Positions 23,670 to 33,648 of a stretch of 64,000 bases of DNA are shown in pieces (positions within the stretch are counted from its first letter, which is position 1; each line of letters starts with the position of its first letter). Source of the stretch: Panacagrimonas sp965216805 (GTDB lineage: Bacteria > Pseudomonadota > Gammaproteobacteria > Nevskiales > Nevskiaceae); NCBI RefSeq assembly GCF_965216805.1, contig NZ_CBDCGN010000003.1, positions 1,178,001 to 1,242,000 of the forward strand, given 5' to 3'. The notes beneath the pieces were generated by a model. The model ran no database searches and was not told the origin of the DNA. It worked only from the letters and a program-made list of their open reading frames with translations. The translations under genes were made by a program, and so were the position numbers.

Positions 23670-23856
23670 GCGCTTGCCATGACGGCTAGTGACGGTGTCA
23701 TCGAAGCGTAATATCCGGACTCAGGCGCGGAACCCAGGCAGACGGTCAGGCGTGTGGACCTTGGAGGGTGGTCCGGCAACGACATCCTGATGCCTGACCG
23801 CGACACCCAGGGACGGACCCGATCCGCCCGGCACGATAACAACGAGGAGAAGGCCG

Positions 23857-26103
23857 ATGCGTACCCCGCCGATGTGGGTCCTGCTGCTGAGCACCTTTCT
23901 GAGCCTGTTTCTGGGCGCCTGCGGCGGCAGCGGTTCGCGCAACGACAGCCCGCCCGTGGTCGCCCTGTTCGAGCCGGCCCCGGTCGAAGGCACGCCCACC
24001 CTGCCGTATCCGAACGATCTGCTGTTCGCCGGTTTCGACGACCCGACTCTCAACATTCCCAACCCGGGCGACGCCAATCCGCTGGTGGCGGCGGCCAATC
24101 TCACCGACGGCTTTTCGACCACCGCGCCACTGTTCACCGACCTCGGCGGTACCGTGGACCTTGAGACCGCCGCGCAGGGCATTCTGGTGATCGACAGCAG
24201 CACCGGCGCGCCGCTGGTGGCGGGCCAGGACATTGCCTACGCCGACTATCCGCCGTCGCTGGCGGCATCGGGCGATGGCCGCATGCGCGTGCAGATCAAG
24301 CCGTTGAAACCGCTCAAGCCTTCGACGCGCTATCTGGTCGTGATCACCGATCAACTGCGCGATCTGGAGGGCCGCGCGGCCGAGCCTTCCGAGCAGTTCC
24401 GCGTCGTGCGCAGTGCAACGCCGGTGAGCGAGCAGGACGATGCGACGGCCATGGCGCTGGAGCCGGCGCAGCAGGCGACGCTGGAACAGGTGCGCAGCCA
24501 GCAGGTGCGCCCGGCGGTAGAGGCCGTACTCGGCGCCGTGCCCAGCCTGAGCGAGGCGCAGATCGTGCTGGCGTGGACCTTCACCACGCAGAACATTGCC
24601 GCCACGCTGGGGCGCATCGATGCCGGCGCCGATGTGCGCGCCGCCATCGATCACCCGCAGCCGCTGACGATCCTGGCCGCGCCGTCCGGCCAGGACACCT
24701 CGGCCATCGGCGCGCCGCCCGTGGCCGACATCTTCGCCGGCGCGGTGGAATTGCCGTACTACCTGCAGGCGCCGAGCGATGCGGGCGACGCGATCATCAG
24801 GCAGACCTTCTTCGCCGCCGATGCCACCCAGCCCGATACCCGCACCGACACCGAAGGCCAGCCCCTGGTGCAATTCCTCGGGCAGGTGCCCTGCGCGGCG
24901 TTCGCATTGGGCAGCACCTTGCCAGACGGCCAGACCGCGCAGCCCAGTACGTCGACCACCGCCTGTTTCCCGGTGCCGGTGGAGCGTTCGGTGCAACGCG
25001 TGCCGCTGCTGGTGACCGTGCCCAACGCGGCCAGCGGGCAGACGCGACCAGCCTCGGGCTGGCCGGTGGTGATCTTCCAGCACGGCATCACCCGCAATCG
25101 CACCGATGCGCTGCCGGTGGCGCCGACGCTGGCGGCGGCCGGGTTTGTGGTGGTCGCCATCGATCTGCCCCTGCACGGCATCGTGGCACAGGCTTGCGAG
25201 CCGACCGATGCGCTGTGCCTGGGCCAACAGGCGATCCGCGGTGCCAATGCCCTGAGCGGTGCCACCGAGCGCACCTTCGACATCGATCTGGATGGCGACG
25301 GTCTGGCCGAGGATTCCGGCGCCTACTTCACCGAGCTCACCAGCCTGGCGACCGCGCGCGACAACCTGCGCCAGGGCGTGGCCGATGTGCTGCATCTGTC
25401 GCGCCTGGTGACGCGCCTGGATCTCGACGGCGACAGCGCCGCGGACATCGATGCAGATCGCATCCATTTCGTCGGCCATTCGCTGGGCGGCATCGTCGGC
25501 ACCACCGCGCTGGGCGTGACCGAACAGTTCGGCGCCTCTTCCATCGTCGCCTCGGGCGGCGGCATCGCGCGGCTGCTGGACGGTTCGCGCAGCTTCGGTC
25601 CGGTCATCGCCGAACAGCTCTCCACACTGGCCGGCATCGAGGAGGGCACCGACGACTACGAGTCCTTCCTGCGTTTTTCCCAGCACCTGATCGACGATGC
25701 CGATCCGATCAACTACGCCGCCGCGGCGTCGGCGAACCGGCCGTTGCACTTCATCGAAGTCATTGGTGATCTGGTGGTGCCCAATACGGTGGTCCGTTCC
25801 GCGGGCAATGAGACGCAGGATCGTGCGGTGACCGCCGGCCCGCTGTCGGGCAGCACGCCGCTGATCGGGCAGCTCGGGCTGCAGGTGCTCGACCCGATCA
25901 CGCCGCCGCTGGCCATGCCCGACGCGCCGCTAATCGGCACCGCATTGAAACTGGCGGTGCGCTTCGCCATCGGCGAACACGGCTCGGTGCTGGACCCGAC
26001 CAACTTCCCGGCGGTGACGCAGGAGATGCAGCGCCAGATTGCCAACTTCCTGGCCAGCCAGGGTACTTGCCTGCCGCTGGGAGGCAACTGCACTCCGCCC
26101 TGA
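23857..26103 (+). CDS. secreted lipase-like lipoprotein (Lipase_bact_N type)
   Basis: 748 residues. A hydrophobic signal (VLLLSTFLSLFLGAC) ends in the lipobox LGAC-G, so the mature protein is a lipoprotein with Cys about residue 22 lipidated. Its N-terminal half has PVVALFEPAPVEGTPTLPYPNDLLF and the SxxTRYLVVIT region of the bacterial virulence-factor lipase N-terminal domain. The C-terminal half is an alpha/beta hydrolase with IFQHGITRNR (oxyanion strand) and nucleophile elbow GHSLGG near residue 547. It probably hydrolyses esters or lipids at the cell surface. Four GAGGAGAAGG-like bases before the ATG form the ribosome site. It stands alone after the P450 operon. Confidence 0.88.
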   Translation: MRTPPMWVLLLSTFLSLFLGACGGSGSRNDSPPVVALFEPAPVEGTPTLPYPNDLLFAGFDDPTLNIPNPGDANPLVAAANLTDGFSTTAPLFTDLGGTVDLETAAQGILVIDSSTGAPLVAGQDIAYADYPPSLAASGDGRMRVQIKPLKPLKPSTRYLVVITDQLRDLEGRAAEPSEQFRVVRSATPVSEQDDATAMALEPAQQATLEQVRSQQVRPAVEAVLGAVPSLSEAQIVLAWTFTTQNIAATLGRIDAGADVRAAIDHPQPLTILAAPSGQDTSAIGAPPVADIFAGAVELPYYLQAPSDAGDAIIRQTFFAADATQPDTRTDTEGQPLVQFLGQVPCAAFALGSTLPDGQTAQPSTSTTACFPVPVERSVQRVPLLVTVPNAASGQTRPASGWPVVIFQHGITRNRTDALPVAPTLAAAGFVVVAIDLPLHGIVAQACEPTDALCLGQQAIRGANALSGATERTFDIDLDGDGLAEDSGAYFTELTSLATARDNLRQGVADVLHLSRLVTRLDLDGDSAADIDADRIHFVGHSLGGIVGTTALGVTEQFGASSIVASGGGIARLLDGSRSFGPVIAEQLSTLAGIEEGTDDYESFLRFSQHLIDDADPINYAAAASANRPLHFIEVIGDLVVPNTVVRSAGNETQDRAVTAGPLSGSTPLIGQLGLQVLDPITPPLAMPDAPLIGTALKLAVRFAIGEHGSVLDPTNFPAVTQEMQRQIANFLASQGTCLPLGGNCTPP

Positions 26104-26115
26104 AGACGGCGCGCC

Positions 26116-27228
26116 TCAGAACAGGCTCGCCTGCGGGCCGTCGTCGTACAGCGGGCGCAGCGGCACGCGGAACTGGGTGGTGTCTAGCTGCATGCGCATG
26201 GAGTTGGTGATCTCGAAACCCAGGCGCTTGCAGGCGACCTGATAACGCTGCGCGATCAACTGCGCGTACGGTCCCACGCCGCGATGACGGGTGAAGAATT
26301 GCGGATCGTTGTCGCGGCCGCCACGCGCCTGGTTGATCAGGCTCATCACGTGCTCGGCCTTGAGCGGCGCGTGATCGGCCAGCCACTGACGGAACAGCGG
26401 CGCCACCTCGTTGGGCAGGCGCACCAGGATGTAGCTGGCCGCAACGGCGCCGGCTTCACGACCGGCTTCCAGGATCGCCTCGAGTTCGGCGTCGTTGATG
26501 AAGGGGATGATCGGCGAGGCCATCACGATCACCGGCACGCCGGCCTCGGACAGCTTGCGGATCGCACGCAGTCGTGCCCCCGGTGAGGCCGCGCGCGGCT
26601 CCAGGGTGCGTTTGAGTTCATCGCGCAGGGTGGTGAGGGAGATCGCCACCATCGCCAGCTTCGCTGCGGCCATCTCGGCAAGCAGGTCCAGGTCGCGACC
26701 GATCAGCGCCGCGCCCTTGGTGACGATGCCCACGGGGTGGCGATAGGCGCTGAGCACTTCGAGAACGGAGCGGGTGACGCGGTACTCGCGTTCGATCGGC
26801 TGGTAGGGATCGGTGTTGGCGCCCAGCGAGATCATCGCCGGTGCGTAGCCCGGCTTGCGCAGCGCCTGTTCCAGCAGTTTCGCGGCGTCCTGCTTGTAGA
26901 AAAGCCGGGTTTCGAAATCCAGACCGGGCGACAGGTCCATGTAGGCGTGCGCCGGCCGCGCGTAGCAGTAGATGCAGCCATGCTCGCAGCCGCGATAAGG
27001 ATTGAGCGAGCGGTCGAAGCCGATGTCGGGCGAATCGTTGTAGCTGATCACGCTGCGTGCGCGTTCCGCCAGCACCGTGGTGCCCGGCGCGCGAAGTTCG
27101 TCCTCGTCCAGGTCCCATCCGTCCGCGCAGCGCTCCTGAGAGGTGCGGCCGTAGCGCGGAGCGGGGTTGAGGTTCGCGCCGCGTCCGCGCCACGGCGGCT
27201 GGGAAGCGTCGTGCATTGCTCTGCTCAT
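26116..27228 (-). CDS. PA0069 family radical SAM protein
   Basis: 370 residues. RGCEHGCIYCYARPAH carries the C-x3-C-x2-C motif for the SAM-binding [4Fe-4S] cluster, in the spore-photoproduct-lyase-like layout with a preceding IGFDRSLNPY. The conserved SLGANTDPYQPIE follows. Such proteins are widespread in Pseudomonas and relatives and are related to SplB DNA repair enzymes, but no reaction is established for this branch. A LexA-like box lies 9-24 bp upstream of the start, which would place it in the SOS response. It converges on the lipase-like gene with 12 bp between stops. Confidence 0.88.
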   Translation of the reverse strand: MSRAMHDASQPPWRGRGANLNPAPRYGRTSQERCADGWDLDEDELRAPGTTVLAERARSVISYNDSPDIGFDRSLNPYRGCEHGCIYCYARPAHAYMDLSPGLDFETRLFYKQDAAKLLEQALRKPGYAPAMISLGANTDPYQPIEREYRVTRSVLEVLSAYRHPVGIVTKGAALIGRDLDLLAEMAAAKLAMVAISLTTLRDELKRTLEPRAASPGARLRAIRKLSEAGVPVIVMASPIIPFINDAELEAILEAGREAGAVAASYILVRLPNEVAPLFRQWLADHAPLKAEHVMSLINQARGGRDNDPQFFTRHRGVGPYAQLIAQRYQVACKRLGFEITNSMRMQLDTTQFRVPLRPLYDDGPQASLF

Positions 27229-27236
27229 GAAGAATG

Positions 27237-27252
27237 CTGATTATATATACAG
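27237..27252. promoter_or_regulatory. LexA-like SOS box upstream of the radical SAM gene
   Basis: CTGATTATATATACAG fits CTG-N10-CAG with an A/T-only centre, the gammaproteobacterial LexA operator pattern. It lies just before the start codon of the leftward radical SAM gene in an unusually AT-rich patch. Spacing is right for repression. Confidence 0.6.
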
Positions 27253-27335
27253 TCTATGACCTGCTACCAACCGACTCCCGGCTGGACCGATGGAAGCGGT
27301 TGGCGGCTGGCGGCTGAGGCGGGCGTGGGCGGCCC

Positions 27336-27524
27336 TTGCAAGTCGGCGATTCGGGTTTAACCGCTGCGCAGGCACCGTGTCGCCGGCGCACTATGGGGTT
27401 CGCTCCACCCCGGCGCCCGCGTTCGGCCACGGCGGGGAGTGACTCAATGTCTCTCCCCGCTAAGCCAAACGCCGTCCTCGACCTACGGCCTTCGCCCGAT
27501 CCCCCCGTGAGAAATGCAGGCTAG
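27336..27524. repeat. MITE-like repeat, copy A (left end missing or degenerate)
   Basis: The right end, CCCGTGAGAAATGCAGGCTAG, matches the terminal repeats of the elements at 34419-34605 and 39565-39816 with one change. Inside it shares CACTATGGGGTTCGCTCC (from 27389) with copy C, and GTCCTCGACCTACGGCC with both. No matching left terminal repeat is found. It lies in the roughly 300-bp gap before the PGL-like gene. Confidence 0.6.
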
Positions 27525-27554
27525 GCTGCGGCCTGCACCAAAGGATGAACGGGC

Positions 27555-28253
27555 GTGACGGAATACGAGTTCGAGTCGACGCGGGAACTGGATGAGGCTC
27601 TGGTCGAGGCCGTGGCGTTCTGCCTGCAGCGCGCGCTGGCACGTGGAGAGCGGGCCAGTCTGGCGCTGACCGCCGACGTTGATCTGGCCGATGCGTGCGC
27701 GGGGCTGTCGCGGCAGACGCTGGATTGGGCGCGGGTAGAGATTTACTTCACCGACACGCTGTCGGTGGCACCGGGCTTTGCAGCGGATGCGGCGCATCGT
27801 CTGCGCAAGGCGTTCGCCGTGGGGGACGCGGTTGAGGCTTCGATTAACGAGCTGCGCGATGCTCGACTCGGCGCGCTGGCCGCGATGCCGACCCTGGTGG
27901 AACAGGTTCAGCGCTGGCCATGGCCGCTCGATGTCCTGCTGCTGACCGTGCGTGGCGACGGCGGCGTTGCCGGCCTGTATCCGGACATGCCGGCGTTGGC
28001 CGCGATGCTCGATCCGCGCTGGTCGCTCCCGCTTGGACTGAGCCGGATCGCAGATTTTGAAGGCGTCAGCCTGGGTCTGCGCAGCCTGTTGCAGGCGCGC
28101 GAGCTGTTCTTGGTGGCGCGTACCTCGGATGCGTGCGTGGCGCTCGATGCCGCACTGGCTGCTCCGGCGCGTGTGTCGACGCCCGTTGCGGCGCTGCTGC
28201 GTCATGCGCCGGCAGCGACGGCCCGCGTGCTGCGGCTGGCGCCTGCTCCCTAG
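27555..28253 (+). CDS. degenerate 6-phosphogluconolactonase-like protein
   Basis: 232 residues from a GTG. The overall order matches 6-phosphogluconolactonase (PGL): an N-terminal helix ELDEALVEAVAFCLQRALARGE, a strand plus loop where PGL has SGGxTP, a WARVEIYFTD strand where PGL has the WxxVxxxxxDER motif, and WPLDVLLLTVRGDGGVAGLYPDMPAL where PGL has the GMGxDGHxASLFP signature. In every one of these sites the catalytic residues are replaced: no SGG, TDT instead of DER, and G instead of the active-site His. It is therefore probably a non-catalytic relative. Alone between a repeat and an acyl-CoA ligase gene. Function unknown. Confidence 0.6.
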   Translation: MTEYEFESTRELDEALVEAVAFCLQRALARGERASLALTADVDLADACAGLSRQTLDWARVEIYFTDTLSVAPGFAADAAHRLRKAFAVGDAVEASINELRDARLGALAAMPTLVEQVQRWPWPLDVLLLTVRGDGGVAGLYPDMPALAAMLDPRWSLPLGLSRIADFEGVSLGLRSLLQARELFLVARTSDACVALDAALAAPARVSTPVAALLRHAPAATARVLRLAPAP

Positions 28254-28301
28254 GCGGCACAAGTCCGGGTCTGGCGGCGATGCCGGCCATACCCGCAACG
28301 C

Positions 28302-28376
28302 GGTCCGGGCGCGCCCTAAGTGACTTGCGTACGGGGCTGTCCGAAGCTGCTTGCGGCGCCGGTCCGGGCGCGCCCT
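28302..28376. repeat. 16-bp direct repeat GGTCCGGGCGCGCCCT
   Basis: Two exact copies, 28302-28317 and 28361-28376, 59 bp apart, each containing the palindrome GGGCGCGCCC. They lie in the leader of the acyl-CoA ligase gene; the second copy ends 20 bp before its ATG. Confidence 0.6.
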
Positions 28377-28395
28377 GCATGGAGACCCCAAGCCG

Positions 28396-29937
28396 ATGAA
28401 CCTTGCTCAGTTGCTGGTGCGTGCTGCCCGCCTGTTTCCGGACCGCCCTGCGCTGTTCCACGGCGAAGAACTGTTGTGCGATTACCGCGAACTGGGGCAT
28501 CGCGCCGCCTGCATCGGCGGGTTTCTGAGCCGCGAGCACGGCCTGCAGCCCGGTGACCGGGTCGCGCTGTTCATGACCAATGTGCCGGAGTATCTGGAGT
28601 TGATGTACGGCGCCTGGTACGCCGGACTGGTGGTGGTGCCGATCAACGCCAAGCTGCACCCGCGCGAGGCGCAGTACATCATCGAAAATTCGGGGGCATC
28701 GGCGCTGTTCGTGACGCACGACCTGGCCACGGGTCTGAACCCGCTGCTGAGCGAACTCGCAACCGTGCGCGTGGCGATCGAGCCCGGCAGCGACGCATTC
28801 GGCGCGATGTACGACGCAACGCCGGTCGAGGCAGTGGAGCGCGCCGCTGCCGACGTGGCCTGGTTGTTCTACACCTCGGGCACCACCGGGCGGCCCAAGG
28901 GTGTGATGCTCACGCAGCGCAACCTGTTCACCATGCTGTCCTGCCATTTCATGAACGTCACCGCCACGGCGCCGGAGGATTGCGCTGTGTATGCCGCACC
29001 GATGTCGCATGCCTCCGGCATGGCCAATTTTCCCCACATGCTGGTGGGAGGGCGCCACGTGGTGGCGCGGTCTGCCAGTTTCGACCCCGCCGAGATCGTG
29101 CGTCTGGCTGCGTTTCACGGCAACGTGTTTACCTTCGCTGCGCCCACCATGGTCAAGCGTCTGGCGGAGCATGTCGAGGCCAGCGGTGCCGACCCTTCCG
29201 GCTTCAAGGCGGTGCTCTACGGTGGCGGGCCGATGTATCTGGAAGACATCCGGTACGCGCTGCGCGTGATGGGTGACCGCTTCGTACAGATCTACGGGCA
29301 GGGCGAAACGCCGATGACGATCACGGCCTTGTCTTCCAGCCTGCTGGCCGATCGCGAGCATCCGCGTTACCTGGAACGCATCGCCTCGGTGGGCGTGGCG
29401 CAGGCGCTGGTGGAGGTCAAGGTCACCGACGAGGACGGCAACGAGCTGCCGGTGGGCGAGGTCGGCGAGATCATCGTGCGCGGCGATACCGTGATGAAGG
29501 GCTACTGGAACGACCCCGAGGCGACCGCCAGGACGATCCGCAACGGCTGGTTGTTTACCGGCGACATGGGCTGCTTCGACGCCGATGGATTCCTGACGCT
29601 GAAGGATCGCTCCAAGGACATGATCATCAGCGGCGGCTCCAATATCTATCCGCGCGAGATCGAAGAGGTGCTGTTGCAGCACCCTGGCGTGCACGAAGTG
29701 TCGGTGGTCGGGCGCAAGCATCCCGAGTGGGGCGAGGAAGTGGTGGCGTTCGTGGCGCCCAAGCCTGGCGTCGCGGTGACCGCTGCCGAACTCGACGCCC
29801 TGTGCCTGGATCACATCGCGCGATTCAAGCGGCCCAAGCATTACCGCATGCTGGAGGCGCTGCCCAAGAGCAACTACGGCAAGATTCTGAAGACCCAGCT
29901 GCGAGAGTTGCTGTCCAGCGAAGATGCCGCTGCCTGA
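28396..29937 (+). CDS. AMP-dependent acyl-CoA synthetase
   Basis: 513 residues from the ATG at 28396; the longer frame upstream lies in repeat DNA. YTSGTTGRPKG is the P-loop, IYGQGETPMTIT the adenine-binding region, GWLFTGDMGCFDADGFL and LKDRSKDMIISGGSNIYPREIE the hinge, and SNYGKILK the C-terminal catalytic Lys (K in NYGK). Full-length, class I adenylate-forming enzyme making acyl- or aryl-CoA thioesters. No operon partner; it could replace the activity lost in the IS-split ligase. Substrate unknown. Confidence 0.92.
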   Translation: MNLAQLLVRAARLFPDRPALFHGEELLCDYRELGHRAACIGGFLSREHGLQPGDRVALFMTNVPEYLELMYGAWYAGLVVVPINAKLHPREAQYIIENSGASALFVTHDLATGLNPLLSELATVRVAIEPGSDAFGAMYDATPVEAVERAAADVAWLFYTSGTTGRPKGVMLTQRNLFTMLSCHFMNVTATAPEDCAVYAAPMSHASGMANFPHMLVGGRHVVARSASFDPAEIVRLAAFHGNVFTFAAPTMVKRLAEHVEASGADPSGFKAVLYGGGPMYLEDIRYALRVMGDRFVQIYGQGETPMTITALSSSLLADREHPRYLERIASVGVAQALVEVKVTDEDGNELPVGEVGEIIVRGDTVMKGYWNDPEATARTIRNGWLFTGDMGCFDADGFLTLKDRSKDMIISGGSNIYPREIEEVLLQHPGVHEVSVVGRKHPEWGEEVVAFVAPKPGVAVTAAELDALCLDHIARFKRPKHYRMLEALPKSNYGKILKTQLRELLSSEDAAA

Positions 29938-30106
29938 ATCTGCCAGTTCACGCTGACGAGATAGGCGCGAATCCTCGAATCGGGCGACAATGGCGGGGTC
30001 GGCAGGTGCAATTCCGCGCGAGACGGATGCGCCGACCTAGAGCGACAACAGAGGAGCGTGCGGTGAGCGTCGTAGCCGGTCGGGTCGTGCATAACCCGGT
30101 AACGGG

Positions 30107-31756
30107 ATGACTGCGGTTCGTGACCGCGGTCCGGAAACGGCGCGCGCGCTGCGTGCGGCGCTGGCCGAACTGCAGATCATTTTCGACAACGTGTTCGTCG
30201 GGGTCTGCAATACCCGCGAGCGCGTGATCGTGCGCTGCAACCGCCGCTTCGAAGAGATGTTCGGCTACGAGCCCGGCGCCCTGACCGGCCAGGACGTGCT
30301 CATGCTGTATCCCTCGCGCGAGGACTACGATCGCATCGGGCGCGTCGGTTACGACCATCTGGCCAAGCACGAGACCTATTCCGACGAGCGCATGATGCGG
30401 CGTATCGACGGCGAGCTGTTCTGGTGCCAGGTCGCCGGACGCGCGCTGGATCACGATCGCCCCACCCGTGACGGCATCTGGATCTTTCAGGACATCTCCG
30501 AATCCAAACGCGCGGCCGATGCCCTGCAGCGCGCCAACGAGCGCCTGGAAAGCCGGGTGCAGGAACGTACTGCGGATCTGCGGCGCGCCTACGAGGCGCT
30601 GCGCGAGGAAATGGAGATCCGTCGCGAGACCGAAGAGGAATTGCGCGCCAGTCAGGAAAAGTATCGCGCCCTGTTCGAGAGCTTTCCCATCGGCATTTCG
30701 ATTACCGACGAACAGGGTCAGGTCATCGAGATCAACCGCAAGCTGTCGCGGATCGGCTCCCTGCCGACCGTCGCACGCATCACCAGCGATCTGGAGTTGC
30801 GCTCCGTCAACGCGCAGCTGGTCCGGCCCGACGGCGAGGCCTGGAAACACGAAGACCTGCCCAGCACCCAGGCCATCGAACAGCAGCGCGTGGTGGCGGA
30901 CGTGGAAGTCGGCGTGCGCTACGGCAACGGTCGTCTGCGCTGGTTCCAGGTGACCGCCGCGCCGATTCCGGTCAAGGGCTACGGCGCCATGGTCGCCTAC
31001 ACCGAGATCACCGAGCGCCGCCGGCTGGAGGAGCGCGAAAAAGCGCAGCAGGCCGAACTGGCGCGGGTGTCGCGTCTGAACACCATGGGCGAGATGGCCG
31101 CGGCGCTGGCTCACGAGCTTGGTCAGCCCCTGGCGGCAACACTCAATTACCTGCATGGCTGTCAATTGCGTCTGGTGGGCGGCGAGTACGACCGCGAGCT
31201 GTTCGACTCCGCCATCTCCCAGGCGATCTATCACGCCGAACAGGCCGGTGCCATCGTGCGCCACGTGCGCCAGTTCGTGCGCAAGCACGACCCCGAATCG
31301 GTACGGGTGCAACTCAACGATCTTATCGAACAGATGCTGTCGTTCCTGGAGTTCGAACGCCGACAGTCGCGGACCGTGCTGCAACTGGACCTGGCGCCGG
31401 GTCTGCCGGCGGTGTGGGTCGACCCCCTGGAAATCAAGCAGGTGCTCATCAACCTGCTCAAGAACGCGTTCGAGGCGATGTCCGATCTGCCGCCCGAGCA
31501 GCGCATCATCGAGATTTCCACCGGCCTCAAGGCCGGCCAGGTGATCGTGGGCCTGTCGGACCGTGGCCCCGGCATCTCCAAGCAGAAGCTTACGCAGATC
31601 TTCAACCCTTTCTACACCACCAAGCCGAACGGAATCGGATTGGGTCTTGCGGTATGCCGTTCCATTGTCGAGTCCCACGGTGGCCGCTTGACCGTCAACC
31701 GCAATGTCCACGGCGGCGCCGCGTTTACTTTCACGCTACCCATCCGAGAACGCTGA
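30107..31756 (+). CDS. PAS-domain sensor histidine kinase (FixL-like)
   Basis: 549 residues, soluble, with no membrane segments. Two PAS domains (about residues 20-130 and 175-300) are linked by a coiled coil (ANERLESRVQERTADLRRAYEALREEMEIRRETEEELRAS, given here by its ends at residues about 140-180). The dimerisation/phosphoacceptor helix has H336 in LAHELGQPLAATLNYL. The ATPase domain has an N box (INLLKNAFEAM), DRGPGI, a F box (FNPFYTTK) and GIGLGLAVC. The first PAS lacks an obvious heme-binding His pattern, so the signal is unknown. The stop is immediately followed by the start of the FixJ-like regulator, so they form a pair. Confidence 0.92.
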   Translation: MTAVRDRGPETARALRAALAELQIIFDNVFVGVCNTRERVIVRCNRRFEEMFGYEPGALTGQDVLMLYPSREDYDRIGRVGYDHLAKHETYSDERMMRRIDGELFWCQVAGRALDHDRPTRDGIWIFQDISESKRAADALQRANERLESRVQERTADLRRAYEALREEMEIRRETEEELRASQEKYRALFESFPIGISITDEQGQVIEINRKLSRIGSLPTVARITSDLELRSVNAQLVRPDGEAWKHEDLPSTQAIEQQRVVADVEVGVRYGNGRLRWFQVTAAPIPVKGYGAMVAYTEITERRRLEEREKAQQAELARVSRLNTMGEMAAALAHELGQPLAATLNYLHGCQLRLVGGEYDRELFDSAISQAIYHAEQAGAIVRHVRQFVRKHDPESVRVQLNDLIEQMLSFLEFERRQSRTVLQLDLAPGLPAVWVDPLEIKQVLINLLKNAFEAMSDLPPEQRIIEISTGLKAGQVIVGLSDRGPGISKQKLTQIFNPFYTTKPNGIGLGLAVCRSIVESHGGRLTVNRNVHGGAAFTFTLPIRER

Positions 31757-32404
31757 ATGATTCAGGAACGCAACTCCGTCAAACGCGAAGAAGAACCTGC
31801 AGTCTTCGTTGTCGACGACGAGAACTCCGTCCGCACCTCGCTGCGCTGGCTCCTGGAATCCATCCGATTGCGTGTGGAGACGTTCGAGTCGGCAGAGGAT
31901 TTTCTGTCCAAGGTCACCACCGATCGCGCCGGCTGTCTGGTGCTGGATGTGCGCATGCCCGGCATGAGCGGCCCGGAGCTGATGGATCGGCTCAAGGAGC
32001 TGGGCATCTCCATGCCCATCATCTTTCTGTCCGCTCACGGCGACGTGCCGCTGGCGGTGCGCACCATGAAGGGCGGCGCGCTGGATTTTCTGCAGAAGCC
32101 GTACAACAACCAGCAGTTCCTGGAGCGTGTGCGTTACGCGCTGGAGCTGGATGGCAAGAATCGCAGCCTGCGCCAGCAGCAGGGCGACACCGCGACGCGC
32201 ATCGATGCCCTGAGCGGCCGCGAGCGCGAGATCCTGGACCTGGTGATCGACGGCCAGAGCAACAAGGTCATCGGCCGCGCGCTGGGCATCAGCTACAAGA
32301 CCGTGGAGGCGCATCGGGCGCGGCTGATGCGCAAGATGGGCGTTGGCAACTTTGCGGAGTTGATGCAGGTGGTGCTGGCGTTTCGCGGACGTGCGGCGGG
32401 CTGA
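31757..32404 (+). CDS. FixJ-family response regulator (REC + LuxR HTH)
   Basis: 215 residues; its ATG directly follows the kinase stop. The receiver domain has acidic residues in VVDDE, phosphoacceptor D64 in LVLDVRMPG, and K in FLQKPYN. The output domain ALSGREREILDLVIDGQSNKVIGRALGISYKTVEAHRARLMRKM is a LuxR-type helix-turn-helix (cited by position, residues about 152-195). Phosphorylation by the upstream kinase would drive dimerisation and promoter binding. Targets are not visible here. Closest in plan to FixJ/TodT/StyR regulators. Confidence 0.93.
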   Translation: MIQERNSVKREEEPAVFVVDDENSVRTSLRWLLESIRLRVETFESAEDFLSKVTTDRAGCLVLDVRMPGMSGPELMDRLKELGISMPIIFLSAHGDVPLAVRTMKGGALDFLQKPYNNQQFLERVRYALELDGKNRSLRQQQGDTATRIDALSGREREILDLVIDGQSNKVIGRALGISYKTVEAHRARLMRKMGVGNFAELMQVVLAFRGRAAG

Positions 32405-32412
32405 GCTGTTGG

Positions 32413-32428
32413 TTGGCCACGGATTTCA
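32413..32428. repeat. solo half of the CCACGGATTTCAC repeat family
   Basis: TTGGCCACGGATTTCA, matching the arms of the inverted repeat at 50108-50245 and the end at 41904-41926. No partner arm is seen nearby. Confidence 0.5.
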
Positions 32429-32502
32429 AGGATGAGCGCGGATCGACCCCTGGGCGATTCGAACACACCGGGACGAACGTCGAAAACGGTTGTGCTTGGA
32501 CA

Positions 32503-32533
32503 CGAAAAAGCCCGGCATTGCCGGGCTTTTTCG
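32503..32533. terminator. bidirectional rho-independent terminator
   Basis: CGAAAAAGCCCGGCA-tt-GCCGGGCTTTTTCG: a strong GC stem with A-tract on one side and T-tract on the other, placed between the ends of the response regulator and rpoH, which converge. Suits both. Confidence 0.9.
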
Positions 32534-32549
32534 TGCAGCGGGAGGCGCT

Positions 32550-33422
<873 letters not shown>

Positions 33423-33465
33423 TTGAACCTCCCTTGGAGACGGTGTACGGGCTCGACGCCCAATG

Positions 33466-33492
33466 TTAGCAGTCGGCCGGTTTGAGTGCTAA
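33466..33492. promoter_or_regulatory. CIRCE-like HrcA operator upstream of rpoH
   Basis: TTAGCAGTC-N9-GAGTGCTAA. The consensus CIRCE is TTAGCACTC-N9-GAGTGCTAA, so only one base of 18 differs and the 9-bp spacer is exact. It sits 44-70 bp upstream of the rpoH start codon, suited to repression by HrcA. Confidence 0.8.
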
Positions 33493-33648
33493 GAATAGGC
33501 GGAGTTCCACGCGGCTGCTGGTAAAAATTTTAAAGTGGTCAATAGCATGAGCTAATGCCGAGGCGGGTTGTTCCGCCTCGCCTGAAGGGTAAGCAACCGG
33601 TATGCCAGTCGCACCGCCGCGGAGATCGGCCGTCGCTCCCCATCCCCC

